The translations under genes were made by a program, and so were the position numbers. From assembly GCF_028532725.1 (NCBI RefSeq), contig NZ_JAQKGU010000002.1:372001-436000 (forward strand): a DNA stretch of 64,000 bases. The letters run 5' to 3'. Each line of letters begins with the position of its first letter. The stretch's first letter is position 1. The stretch comes from Desulfovibrio sp. Fe33. Its GTDB lineage: Bacteria; Desulfobacterota; Desulfovibrionia; Desulfovibrionales; Desulfovibrionaceae. The notes below the pieces were generated by a model. The model was not told where the DNA came from. It made no database searches and worked only from the letters and a program-made list of their open reading frames with translations. Shown piece by piece: positions 45,014-53,026 of the stretch.

Positions 45014-46373
45014 GGTCAAGGCTGCAAGGCCCAATTTCGTCTCCACCACCAACGCCTGCAAGCTGTGCACCCCGCTCGGAGCCTCCCTGGCATTCCGGGG
45101 CGTGGAGGGGGCCATCCCTTTCCTGCATGGCTCGCAGGGGTGCGCCACCTACATGCGCCGTTACATCATCTCCCATTTCCGCGAGCCGGTGGACATCGCC
45201 TCTTCGGCCTTGGGCGAGAAGAACGCCATCTATGGCGGCGGTCCGAATCTCAAGAAGGGCATCCTCAACGTCATGAAGAAGTACGAGCCGCAGCTCATCG
45301 GGGTGGCCACCACCTGCCTGACCGAGACCATCGGCGACGACGTTCCCATGTATTTCAATGAATTCTACAAGGAATTCGGAGACCTTGATCTTCCCGAATT
45401 GGTCCGGGTCTCGACCCCCAGCTACAACGGCACCCATACCGACGGCTGGCACGGCGCGGTCCGTTCCCTGGTGGAGCAGCTTTGCCTGGAAAAGGCGGCT
45501 CCAACCGGCCGGGTGAACATCCTGCCGAACATGGTTTCCTGCGAGGACGTGCGTCACCTGCGGGACATCTGCGACCACTTCGGCATCGGAGCCACCATCC
45601 TTCCGGACATATCCGAGACCTTGGATGGCCCGGCACTGGAGGACTACGTCAAGATCCCCGAGGGCGGCACGCCCATCAGGGACATCAAGGCCATGAGCGG
45701 GGCCGAGGCGACCATTGAGTTCGGCCGTTGCCTGCCCGCACGAACCGGCGGTTCCAGCCTGGAGGAGCGGTTCGGCGTGCCGAATCACCGTCTGGGCCTG
45801 CCCATGGGACTGCGCGAGTCGGACCGCTTTTTCGAGGCGTTGGAGGATATCTCCGGCACGCCCCTACCGCGCCGCTACGAGTTGGAGCGCGGCCGGTTGG
45901 TGGACGCCTACGTGGACGGCCACAAGTACGTCTTCGGCAAGCGCGCCGTAGTCTACGGCGAGGAGGATCTGGTGGTCGGCCTGTGCGCCTTCCTGTCCGA
46001 GATCGGCGTGGACGTGGTCCTGGCCGGGACCGGTTCGCGCGGCAAGGGGCTGGAAGAAGCCGTGGCCCGCGTCACCGACGGCGTGGCCCGGGTGGCTCCC
46101 GAGGTCCGCGAGGGCGTGGACTTCCACGATATCGCCGCCGAGGCGGGCGAACTCGCCCCGGATCTGCTCGTGGGCCATTCCAAGGGCTACCGTTACGCCA
46201 AGGAATGGGGCGTGCCGCTGGTGCGGGTGGGGTTCCCCATTCATGACCGGTTCGGCGGACAGCGTATCCGGACCGTCGGTTACGGGGGCGCCCAGGCTTT
46301 GTTCGATCGCGTGGTCAACGCGGTCATCGGCAAGAAGCAGTCGGACAGTAGCATCGGCTACGGTTACATATAG
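45006..46373 (+). CDS. nifN: FeMo-cofactor assembly scaffold NifN
   Basis: This 455-residue NifK homologue has cluster ligands in TNACKLCTPLG, GSQGCATYMRR and TTCLTETIGDD. It partners NifE in the scaffold that inserts Mo and homocitrate into the cofactor precursor. The start ATG 45006 lies inside the end of nifE after AAGGAGG, giving translational coupling. Length is normal for a NifN without a fused NifX domain. NifX-like domains are instead found at the ends of NifB and its cysteine-less relative. Confidence 0.95.
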   Translation: MSKVKAARPNFVSTTNACKLCTPLGASLAFRGVEGAIPFLHGSQGCATYMRRYIISHFREPVDIASSALGEKNAIYGGGPNLKKGILNVMKKYEPQLIGVATTCLTETIGDDVPMYFNEFYKEFGDLDLPELVRVSTPSYNGTHTDGWHGAVRSLVEQLCLEKAAPTGRVNILPNMVSCEDVRHLRDICDHFGIGATILPDISETLDGPALEDYVKIPEGGTPIRDIKAMSGAEATIEFGRCLPARTGGSSLEERFGVPNHRLGLPMGLRESDRFFEALEDISGTPLPRRYELERGRLVDAYVDGHKYVFGKRAVVYGEEDLVVGLCAFLSEIGVDVVLAGTGSRGKGLEEAVARVTDGVARVAPEVREGVDFHDIAAEAGELAPDLLVGHSKGYRYAKEWGVPLVRVGFPIHDRFGGQRIRTVGYGGAQALFDRVVNAVIGKKQSDSSIGYGYI

Positions 46374-46390
46374 CGATGGAGGATTCGTCA

Positions 46391-47662
46391 ATGAGCGCCA
46401 AGGACACCACCAGGCATCCCTGTTTCAATAAGGACAGCGCCGGAAGCTGCGGCCGCGTGCATCTGCCCGTGGCACCCAAGTGCAATATCCAGTGCAATTA
46501 CTGCAATCGGAAATACGACTGTGTGAACGAGTCCCGTCCCGGCGTGACCAGCGGTGTGCTCAAGCCGTTCCAGGCCGCGGAATACATGGACAAGGTCCTG
46601 GAGAAGGAGCCGCGCATCACCGTTGCGGGCATCGCCGGTCCCGGCGATCCCTTCGCCAACGCCGCCGACACCCTGGAGACCATGCGCCTGCTGAACGAGC
46701 GCCATCCCGAGCTGCTTTTCTGCCTGTCCTCCAACGGCATGGGCATCCTGCCGTATCTGGACGACATCGCCGAGCTGGGCGTCTCCCACGTGACCATCAC
46801 CATCTCGGCCGTGGACCCGGCCATAGGGGCGGAAATCTACGCCTGGGTCAAGGACGGCAATGTGGTCTATCGGGGAGAGAAGGGCGCGGCCATTCTTCTG
46901 GACCGCCAACTTGCGGCCATCAAGGGCCTCAAGGAGCGCGGCATTACCGTCAAGGTCAATTCCATCGTCATCCCCGGCGTCAACGATCATCATATCGTCG
47001 AGGTGGCCAAGGTATGCGCCTCGCTCGGGGCCGACATTCAGAACATGATCCCGCTCAAGCCGACGGCCGACACCCCGTTCGCGCACATTCCGGAACCGGG
47101 CCGCGAGACCGTCCTGCCCCTGCGCAAGGAGGCCGAGGTCCATATCAAGCAGATGACCCACTGCAAGCGGTGTCGCGCCGACGCCGTGGGGCTGCTCGGC
47201 AACGATCAGTCCGCGTCGCTGTGCGGCACGCTTCAGGCGTGTTCCCGGCTCAAGCCGCTGGAGGCGAAGATGGCCCGCCCGTATGTTGCCGTGGCCACCC
47301 GCGAGGGGCTGCTAGTCAACCAGCATTTGGGCGAGGCGGCGGCTTTCCAGATCTGGGGCGAGTCCGAGTCCGGCGGCTTCCGGCTCGTCGAGGAGCGCCA
47401 GGCCCCGCAGGCGGGATGCGGCCCCAAACGATGGGCTGAGCTCGCCGCCGTGCTCAAGGACTGCCGGGCGGTGCTGTGCGCCGCCGTGGGCGAGACCCCG
47501 CGTATGCTCCTTGAGGAGCACGGCGTCGGGTGCCACGCCGTGGACGGCTTCATCGAGGACGCCCTGCGCTACGTTTTCGAGGGCGGCGACATCAACGCGC
47601 TGAAAGTGCGCCGGAGCGGCATCGGCTCGGGGTGCGCCGGAGGCGGCGCGGGGTGCGGGTAG
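46391..47662 (+). CDS. nifB: FeMo-cofactor assembly radical SAM protein NifB with NifX-like domain
   Basis: This 423-residue protein has the radical SAM motif CNIQCNYC (Cys31, Cys35, Cys38), extra conserved Cys residues (Cys11, Cys20, HCKRCRAD) for the substrate clusters, and a C-terminal NifX-like domain (about 300-400, VAVATREGLLVNQHLG). It ends in a Gly/Cys tail (CAGGGAGCG). It makes NifB-co, the 8Fe core of FeMo-co with its central carbide. ATG 46391 after GGAGG is preferred to the ATG five codons upstream, which has no ribosome site. It is the last assembly gene of the operon. Confidence 0.96.
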   Translation: MSAKDTTRHPCFNKDSAGSCGRVHLPVAPKCNIQCNYCNRKYDCVNESRPGVTSGVLKPFQAAEYMDKVLEKEPRITVAGIAGPGDPFANAADTLETMRLLNERHPELLFCLSSNGMGILPYLDDIAELGVSHVTITISAVDPAIGAEIYAWVKDGNVVYRGEKGAAILLDRQLAAIKGLKERGITVKVNSIVIPGVNDHHIVEVAKVCASLGADIQNMIPLKPTADTPFAHIPEPGRETVLPLRKEAEVHIKQMTHCKRCRADAVGLLGNDQSASLCGTLQACSRLKPLEAKMARPYVAVATREGLLVNQHLGEAAAFQIWGESESGGFRLVEERQAPQAGCGPKRWAELAAVLKDCRAVLCAAVGETPRMLLEEHGVGCHAVDGFIEDALRYVFEGGDINALKVRRSGIGSGCAGGGAGCG

Positions 47663-47725
47663 TCGCGCCGGATGACGTTTTTTCGGACTTCGGTCCGCAA
47701 CCCTGAGGAAATCAAGGAGAAGCAG

Positions 47726-47971
47726 ATGAACAAGGCGACGTTGGAAAAGGTTTTCGAGTACGCGTCCAGGCCCGTGCAGGGGACCATGTCCCGCAAGCTG
47801 CGCAAGGATGTGAAGATTCAGGTCAACGAGGGCGAGGTTTACGAGGGCGCGACTCTCTTCCTGGGCGAGGAGTTCGTTCGCGTGACCTGCGTCAGGGACG
47901 GCATGAACGTGAATACATATTATGATTGGGAAAAGATCGCTTCCGTGCGTACCCTGGGCGCGATCGAATAA
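47726..47971 (+). CDS. Small protein of unknown function at the end of the nif operon (81 aa)
   Basis: This 81-residue, highly charged, cysteine-poor protein (MNKATLEKVFEYASRPVQG... to IASVRTLGAIE) has a predicted helix at 1-13 and mostly beta strands after (KIQVNEGEVYEGATLFLGEEFVRVTCVR). ATG 47726 follows AAGGAG. It lies 63 bases after nifB and just before a terminator, so it is probably co-transcribed with nif. I recognise no named family. It might be a small nitrogenase accessory protein, but nothing in the sequence fixes this. Confidence 0.6.
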   Translation: MNKATLEKVFEYASRPVQGTMSRKLRKDVKIQVNEGEVYEGATLFLGEEFVRVTCVRDGMNVNTYYDWEKIASVRTLGAIE

Positions 47972-47993
47972 TGCCGCTCGGCATCGGAAGACG

Positions 47994-48026
47994 AGGCCTC
48001 GCCGGATTCCCGGCGGGGCCTTTTTC
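47994..48026 (+). terminator. Terminator of the nif operon
   Basis: A 12-base-pair stem (AGGCCTCGCCGG with one mismatch) and four-base loop, followed by TTTTTCC. Confidence 0.85.
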
Positions 48027-48097
48027 CGTGTTTCGGGCGCGGGCCGCCGCAACCGGGCCGGGAAAGGGTGTCTGCGCGGGAGGGGCGGCAAAAGCTC

Positions 48098-48131
48098 GGC
48101 GCCCCCCGCCGGAAGTCCGACGGAGGGCGCC
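48098..48131 (-). terminator. Terminator-like hairpin of the nifA-type gene
   Basis: GGCGCCCTCCG pairs with CGGGGGGCGCC (one wobble pair) downstream of the stop at 48163 on the minus strand, followed by a short T run (CTTTTG). Confidence 0.6.
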
Positions 48132-48162
48132 TTGCGTAGGGTGGAGGTGGTATGCCGTAAAT

Positions 48163-49758
48163 TTATGTCTGGCTTTCCTTGATGCGCCGGAGTTTGGCCC
48201 TGCCCTCGGCGATCATGGATTCGAGCCCGTATTTCTTGACCCGGTAGCCCATCTGGCGTGCTGACAGGCCGAGAGCTTCGGCCGCCTTGTACTGGACCCA
48301 GCCGTTGCGTTCCAGGGCGGCCATGACCTCGTTGCGTTCGAATTCCCTGAGCGAGGTGTGGCGAGGAACGTCCCCGGAGACGGGAATGACCTCCTGCACT
48401 GCGGCGGACTGGGCCGGTGCGAGGTATGATTTGAGAAATTCAAGGCTGATGCGGTCTTCCTCGGACATGATGACCAGCCGTTCGATGAGATTCTGCATCT
48501 CGCGCACGTTGCCGGGCCAGTCGTAGCGGATCAGCGCATCCAGGGCCGTTGAGGTCAGGTGGATGCTCCGTCCGTAGTTTTCGGCCATCTTGCGCAGGAA
48601 ATGGTTGAGCAGCCCGGTGATGTCCTCCTTGCGCTCCCTGAGCGCGGGCACGCGGATGGGGAAGACGTTCAGCCGGTAGTACAGGTCCAGGCGGAACCGG
48701 CCGCGTTCCACCAGGTGGCCGAGGTCCCGGTTGGTGGCAGCGAGGATGCGCACGTCGACCGTTCGGGTCCGGCTGGACCCGAGCCGTTCCAGCTCCTTGT
48801 CCTGGAGCACGCGCAGGAGTTTGGCCTGGAGCTCCATGGGCAGTTCGCCGATTTCGTCCAGGAATATGGTTCCGGTGTCCGCTTCCTCGAACCGGCCGGG
48901 CCGGGTGGCCGAGGCACCTGTGAAGGCTCCTTTCTCGTGGCCGAAAAGTTCGGATTCCAGGAGGGTGCCCGGGATCGAAGCGCAATTGACCTTGATGAAC
49001 GGGTTGCCCTTGCGTTCGGACAGCTCGTGGATGATGCGGGCGATGAGCGTCTTGCCCACGCCGGATTCGCCCAGCAGCAACACCGTGGCCCTGGTGGGGG
49101 ATACCTTCTCCATCTGGCGCTGGACTTCGACCATGGCCGAGCTCTGGCCCACGATGTACGGTCCCTTGGTGTTCTTGGAAATCTGGTACTTGAGGGAGGT
49201 GTTCTCCCGTTTCAGGGCGGCTTCGCGGGCCATGATCTTTTCGTTCAGGCTGAGGAACTGGCTGATGAGCGTGGCCACCACCTTGAGAAAATCGACGTCC
49301 TCCTCGAAACCGATTTCGTCCTCGAAGAGACGGTCCACGTTGAGCACGCCGATGGGGTCGCCGTGCAGGAGGATCGGCACGCCGATGAAGGAGATCATGC
49401 CGCGCTTGACCCGGCGCGACCCGGTCTTGTCCAGGAAGAGCGGCTCGTTGTCGATGTCGGGAACGTAATATGGTTCGCCGGTCTGGAATATGCGTCCGGT
49501 GACGCCCTCGTCCAGGCGGTACACGCCGCGCCGCTTCTCCTCGGCCGTCAGTCCGTAGGAGGCGTTGATGGACAACTGACCCGTCTCGGGGTCGAAGAGG
49601 GTGACTGTCGCCCGCTGCATGGCCAACTGTTCGGACAGGATTTTCAAAACGCCGTCCAATGCCGTCTGCAGTTCGATGGTCTGGTCGATGACCTGGCAGA
49701 TGGTCTGCAGGGCCGACAGTTTCAATCCGTGGACGCTCACATGCATGGGGCATGTCAA
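48163..49758 (-). CDS. nifA: NifA-type sigma-54-dependent transcriptional activator
   Basis: This 531-residue protein has an N-terminal GAF domain (about 20-180, [16 protein letters not shown]), an AAA+ domain with Walker A GESGVGKT, intact GAFTGA sigma-54 contact loop and Walker B GTIFLDE, and a C-terminal Fis-type helix-turn-helix ([20 protein letters not shown]). The cysteine pair that makes some NifA proteins oxygen-sensitive is not seen between the AAA+ and DNA-binding domains. It converges on the nif operon and is the obvious candidate to bind the CCTAC/GTAGG sites. The start is uncertain: no ribosome site is clear before ATG 49758 or ATG 49746. Confidence 0.88.
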   Translation of the reverse strand: MTCPMHVSVHGLKLSALQTICQVIDQTIELQTALDGVLKILSEQLAMQRATVTLFDPETGQLSINASYGLTAEEKRRGVYRLDEGVTGRIFQTGEPYYVPDIDNEPLFLDKTGSRRVKRGMISFIGVPILLHGDPIGVLNVDRLFEDEIGFEEDVDFLKVVATLISQFLSLNEKIMAREAALKRENTSLKYQISKNTKGPYIVGQSSAMVEVQRQMEKVSPTRATVLLLGESGVGKTLIARIIHELSERKGNPFIKVNCASIPGTLLESELFGHEKGAFTGASATRPGRFEEADTGTIFLDEIGELPMELQAKLLRVLQDKELERLGSSRTRTVDVRILAATNRDLGHLVERGRFRLDLYYRLNVFPIRVPALRERKEDITGLLNHFLRKMAENYGRSIHLTSTALDALIRYDWPGNVREMQNLIERLVIMSEEDRISLEFLKSYLAPAQSAAVQEVIPVSGDVPRHTSLREFERNEVMAALERNGWVQYKAAEALGLSARQMGYRVKKYGLESMIAEGRAKLRRIKESQT

Positions 49759-49906
49759 GCAAACTCAATGCCATGAACGAAATATGGCGGCAGTCCGGGC
49801 ATTTCGCCGGAACCCGCATACGAAAAGGGAAGAAAATTTTTACAAAAAAGTAATTGCCAAATCGCGGATGTACATATCTGCAATATTCAGCGGCCCGGAA
49901 CCTCGG

Positions 49907-51724
49907 CTATTTTCTGTGCCGCGTTCCGCCGCGCCGAGGCCGGTTTCGTCCGTTTCCGCGGGGCCCGGCTCCGGGCGGCCTGCCCGTGTCGGGCATGAGG
50001 ATGGCGTGTTGGCGGAGCCGTTCGGCGTCCGTCTTGGCCACATGAATAGGCTTGCCCTGCATGTCGCATTCGGCGTGAAACATGGCCGCGGCGGCCGTGC
50101 CGGGCAGGGGGATGAAGCACTGGACCTGCTCGGGCCGCCAGCCTCGCGAATCGAGCCAGGACCGCAGCTCGCGCATGTCCTCCTCGGTGCAGCCGGGGAA
50201 GGCGGACATGAGGTACGGGATGACGTATTGCTTTTTGCCCGCCTTTTTCGACTCCTTGTCAAAGAGGTCGAGGAAGGTCTCGAAGGTCGAGAAGGACGGC
50301 TTGCGCATGAGCTTGAGCACGTGGTCCACCTGGTGTTCGGGAGCGACCTTGGCCTGGCCGCCCACGAATTCGCGGATCAGGGTGGTCAGGGCCCGCATGT
50401 CGGTTACGGCCAGGTCGATGCGCCAGCCCGAGGCCACGCGGACGTGCTCCACGGAGTTGACGTCGGACACGGACCGCAGCAGGCCGACGAAATCGCGCTG
50501 GGCCACGCGGTAGTGTTTGCAGATGCGCGGGGTGAGGCAACTGGGCCGTTCGCATTTCGACTGGTCCGAAGCGCAGTGCGCGCCCCACATGTTTGCGCTG
50601 GGGCCGCCCACGTCGGAGATGGACCCGGTCCATCCCTTGACCTCGGTGATGGCCTCGACTTCCTTGAGGATGGACTCGCTGCTCCTGGAGCGGATGGTCC
50701 GTCCCTGGTGCAGGGCTAGGGTGCAGAAGGAGCAGCCGCCCGAGCAGCCCCGGTGGGTGGTCACGCTGGTGCGGATCATGTCCGCCGCCGGGATGCGTTC
50801 GCGGTAGGCGGGGTGAGGCAGCCGGGTGAAGGGCAGCTCCGCCAGCTCATCCAATCCCTCGGAATCGAGAGGCGGGCCGGGCGGGGTAATCAGGACCAGC
50901 CGTCCGCCGGTCTCCTGTATGGCCGTGGCCTTGTTCTGGTGGACCTGCCTTTCGAGCAGCTTCGTGGCCTCGATGAGCTGTCTCGGGTCGGCCAGGATGG
51001 CTTCGTGAGAGGGCAGCTCCAGAATCTCCGCGCCCCCTGGAATGTCGTCCCTGGTCCCTGTCACGGCCAGGCCGGGGAGTCCCGCCAGTTGCGGGCGCAG
51101 GGCGCGGAGGTCCACCTCGCCTGTCTCGTCGAGGATGGTTTGGATGATCCTGGCCGTGGCTATGATGGAATTTTCGGCCATGCCGTAGGTGATGGCCGTG
51201 GCCTTGGAATCCAGGAGCACGGATTTGCGCACGGAATCGGACCAGAAATCGTAGTGGGAGACCCGCCGCAGGGACGCTTCGATGCCGCCCAGGATTACGG
51301 GCAGCCCCGGAAAAGCCCGCTGCACCGCGTTGGTGTAGGCTATGCACGCCCGGTTGGGACGTGCGCCCGCCTGGCCGCCCGGAGTGTAGGCGTCGTCGGA
51401 TCGTTTCTTGCGGAAGGCCGTGTAGTGGGCCAGCATGGAATCCAGCGAACCGGCCGTGACGCCCGCAAACAGCCTCGGGCGGCCCATGCGCATGAGGTCG
51501 TCCGCCCCGTCCCGGGCGGGCTGGGCGCAGATGCCCGTGCGGAAGCCGTGACGGACCAGCCAGCGTCCGAGCAGCGGCGCGCCGAAAGAGGGGTGGTCCA
51601 CATAGGCGTCGCCCGTGACCAGGAGAATATCCAGCTCCTCCCAGCCCAGTTCGTCCATCTCCCGGCGGGACATGGGCAGTACGCGGGGCTGGCGGAGGTG
51701 CCGTGCGTTTTCGTTGGATGCCAT
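49907..51724 (-). CDS. YgiQ-family radical SAM protein
   Basis: This about 605-residue protein has the radical SAM cluster motif GCSGGCSFCTLALHQGR, an N-terminal UPF0313-type domain (LDILLVTGDAYVDHPSFG, VILGGIEASLRRVSHYDFW) and a cysteine-rich stretch (HCASDQSKCERPSCLTPRICKHY) typical of the YgiQ group. The reaction is unknown. I chose ATG 51722-51724; longer readings run into the divergent promoter region. The C-terminal tail is basic (about 20 residues, rich in Arg and Gly) and possibly RNA-binding. It stands alone, divergent from the oxidoreductase gene. Confidence 0.85.
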   Translation of the reverse strand: MASNENARHLRQPRVLPMSRREMDELGWEELDILLVTGDAYVDHPSFGAPLLGRWLVRHGFRTGICAQPARDGADDLMRMGRPRLFAGVTAGSLDSMLAHYTAFRKKRSDDAYTPGGQAGARPNRACIAYTNAVQRAFPGLPVILGGIEASLRRVSHYDFWSDSVRKSVLLDSKATAITYGMAENSIIATARIIQTILDETGEVDLRALRPQLAGLPGLAVTGTRDDIPGGAEILELPSHEAILADPRQLIEATKLLERQVHQNKATAIQETGGRLVLITPPGPPLDSEGLDELAELPFTRLPHPAYRERIPAADMIRTSVTTHRGCSGGCSFCTLALHQGRTIRSRSSESILKEVEAITEVKGWTGSISDVGGPSANMWGAHCASDQSKCERPSCLTPRICKHYRVAQRDFVGLLRSVSDVNSVEHVRVASGWRIDLAVTDMRALTTLIREFVGGQAKVAPEHQVDHVLKLMRKPSFSTFETFLDLFDKESKKAGKKQYVIPYLMSAFPGCTEEDMRELRSWLDSRGWRPEQVQCFIPLPGTAAAAMFHAECDMQGKPIHVAKTDAERLRQHAILMPDTGRPPGAGPRGNGRNRPRRGGTRHRK

Positions 51725-51833
51725 CTTACCATGATGACGTACTCGTCGGTTTTGGTCTACATCTTTTCCGTATTCGCCCCGCCGCTGTACAGGCCGGATG
51801 GATGCGGGTACCATGGGCACCCGGAGGAATTGT

Positions 51834-52829
51834 ATGAAAGCCATGCTGCTTGAGGAATACGGCAGGGACTATCTCTTTGCCGAGCGCGACGTGCCTGCGC
51901 CCGAGCCGGGACCGGGCGAGGTGCTGGTCCGCGTAGCCGGATCGAGTCTCAACCCCATCGACAACAAGATCGCCACGTTGGGCGAGGCGTTGGCCTTCGC
52001 GCCCGAGCCGCCCGCTCTGCTGGGCATGGATGCGTCCGGCGTCGTCGAGGCCGTGGGGCCGGGCGTCACCCGTTTCAGGGAGGGCGACCGCGTATTCGGT
52101 TGCCCCGGCGGGATCAAGGGGATGCCTGGGGCGCTGGCGGAATATGTGGCTGCGGATGAGCGGCTGCTTGCGCGCGCTCCCGAGCACATGGACCTGGCCG
52201 ATGCCGGGGCTGTGCCGCTGGTCGCTGTCACGGCCTGGATGGCCCTGTTCGACAAGGCCGGGCTCAAGCCCGGTGAGCGGCTCCTGGTGCATGGGGGAGC
52301 CGGAGGCGTGGGACATATGGCCGTGCAACTCGCCGCCCATGCGGGGGCGGAAGTCTTCGCCACGGTTTCCACCCCGGACAAGGCGGCCGTGGTCGAGGCC
52401 CTCGGAGGCACGCCCATCGACTATGCGGAGGCGAACGTGGCCGAGTATGTCCGCGACTGTACCGGCGGCGAGGGATTCGACGCGGTTTTCGACACCGTGG
52501 GCGGTACGGTCCTGGACAACTCCTTCCGGGCGGTCCGCAACAACGGCCGGGTGGTTTCCACCAATACCCGATCCACCCACGACCTGGGGCCGCTTCACGC
52601 CGGGGGGCTGTCGCTGCATGTGGTCTTCATGCTTTTGCCCTTGCTTACGGGCAGGGGAAGGGAGCGGGTCGGCGAGATTTTGGATCGCGTAGCCGCGCTG
52701 GTGGACGAGGATGCCCTGGCCGTGCTTCTGGACGAAGCCCGCTTTGATTTTCAGGATATCGCCCATGCCCACCGTTATTGGGAAGAGGGAAGGGCCATGG
52801 GCAAGATAGGCATAGCCGTCGCCGAATGA
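51834..52829 (+). CDS. Zinc-free quinone-oxidoreductase-like MDR enzyme
   Basis: This 331-residue medium-chain dehydrogenase/reductase has an N-terminal GroES-like domain (PGEVLVRVAGSSLNPIDNK) and Rossmann motif VHGGAGGVGHMAVQLAAHAG for NAD(P)H. It lacks the catalytic and structural zinc cysteines, as in quinone oxidoreductases (QOR type). It ends with RAMGKIGIAV, typical for the family. GGAGG precedes the ATG. It probably reduces quinones or reactive enones using NADPH. It is a monocistronic gene divergent from the YgiQ-type gene; substrate unknown. Confidence 0.88.
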   Translation: MKAMLLEEYGRDYLFAERDVPAPEPGPGEVLVRVAGSSLNPIDNKIATLGEALAFAPEPPALLGMDASGVVEAVGPGVTRFREGDRVFGCPGGIKGMPGALAEYVAADERLLARAPEHMDLADAGAVPLVAVTAWMALFDKAGLKPGERLLVHGGAGGVGHMAVQLAAHAGAEVFATVSTPDKAAVVEALGGTPIDYAEANVAEYVRDCTGGEGFDAVFDTVGGTVLDNSFRAVRNNGRVVSTNTRSTHDLGPLHAGGLSLHVVFMLLPLLTGRGRERVGEILDRVAALVDEDALAVLLDEARFDFQDIAHAHRYWEEGRAMGKIGIAVAE

Positions 52830-52915
52830 ACCGCTGCCGGATCGCGCTCTTCATCGGACACCGTTTTATTCCTGAATGAACTGTCCGGGATAGCAGGGAA
52901 TAATCCATTTGAAGC

Positions 52916-52944
52916 TTGACAAAAGCAGTCCGGCGGGAAAGATT
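52916..52944 (+). promoter_or_regulatory. Possible sigma-70 promoter of the type I secretion operon
   Basis: TTGACA (52916-52921) is followed after 17 bases by AAGATT, a poor -10 match. It lies about 85 bases before the chosen start of the ABC transporter. Confidence 0.3.
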
Positions 52945-53026
52945 GTGAAGGTACTACTGTAAGAAATGGACGGGGACTCCGAGCAACGTCTCCTTGTGCG
53001 AGCAAATCTTCATCCAAGTGAAATCT

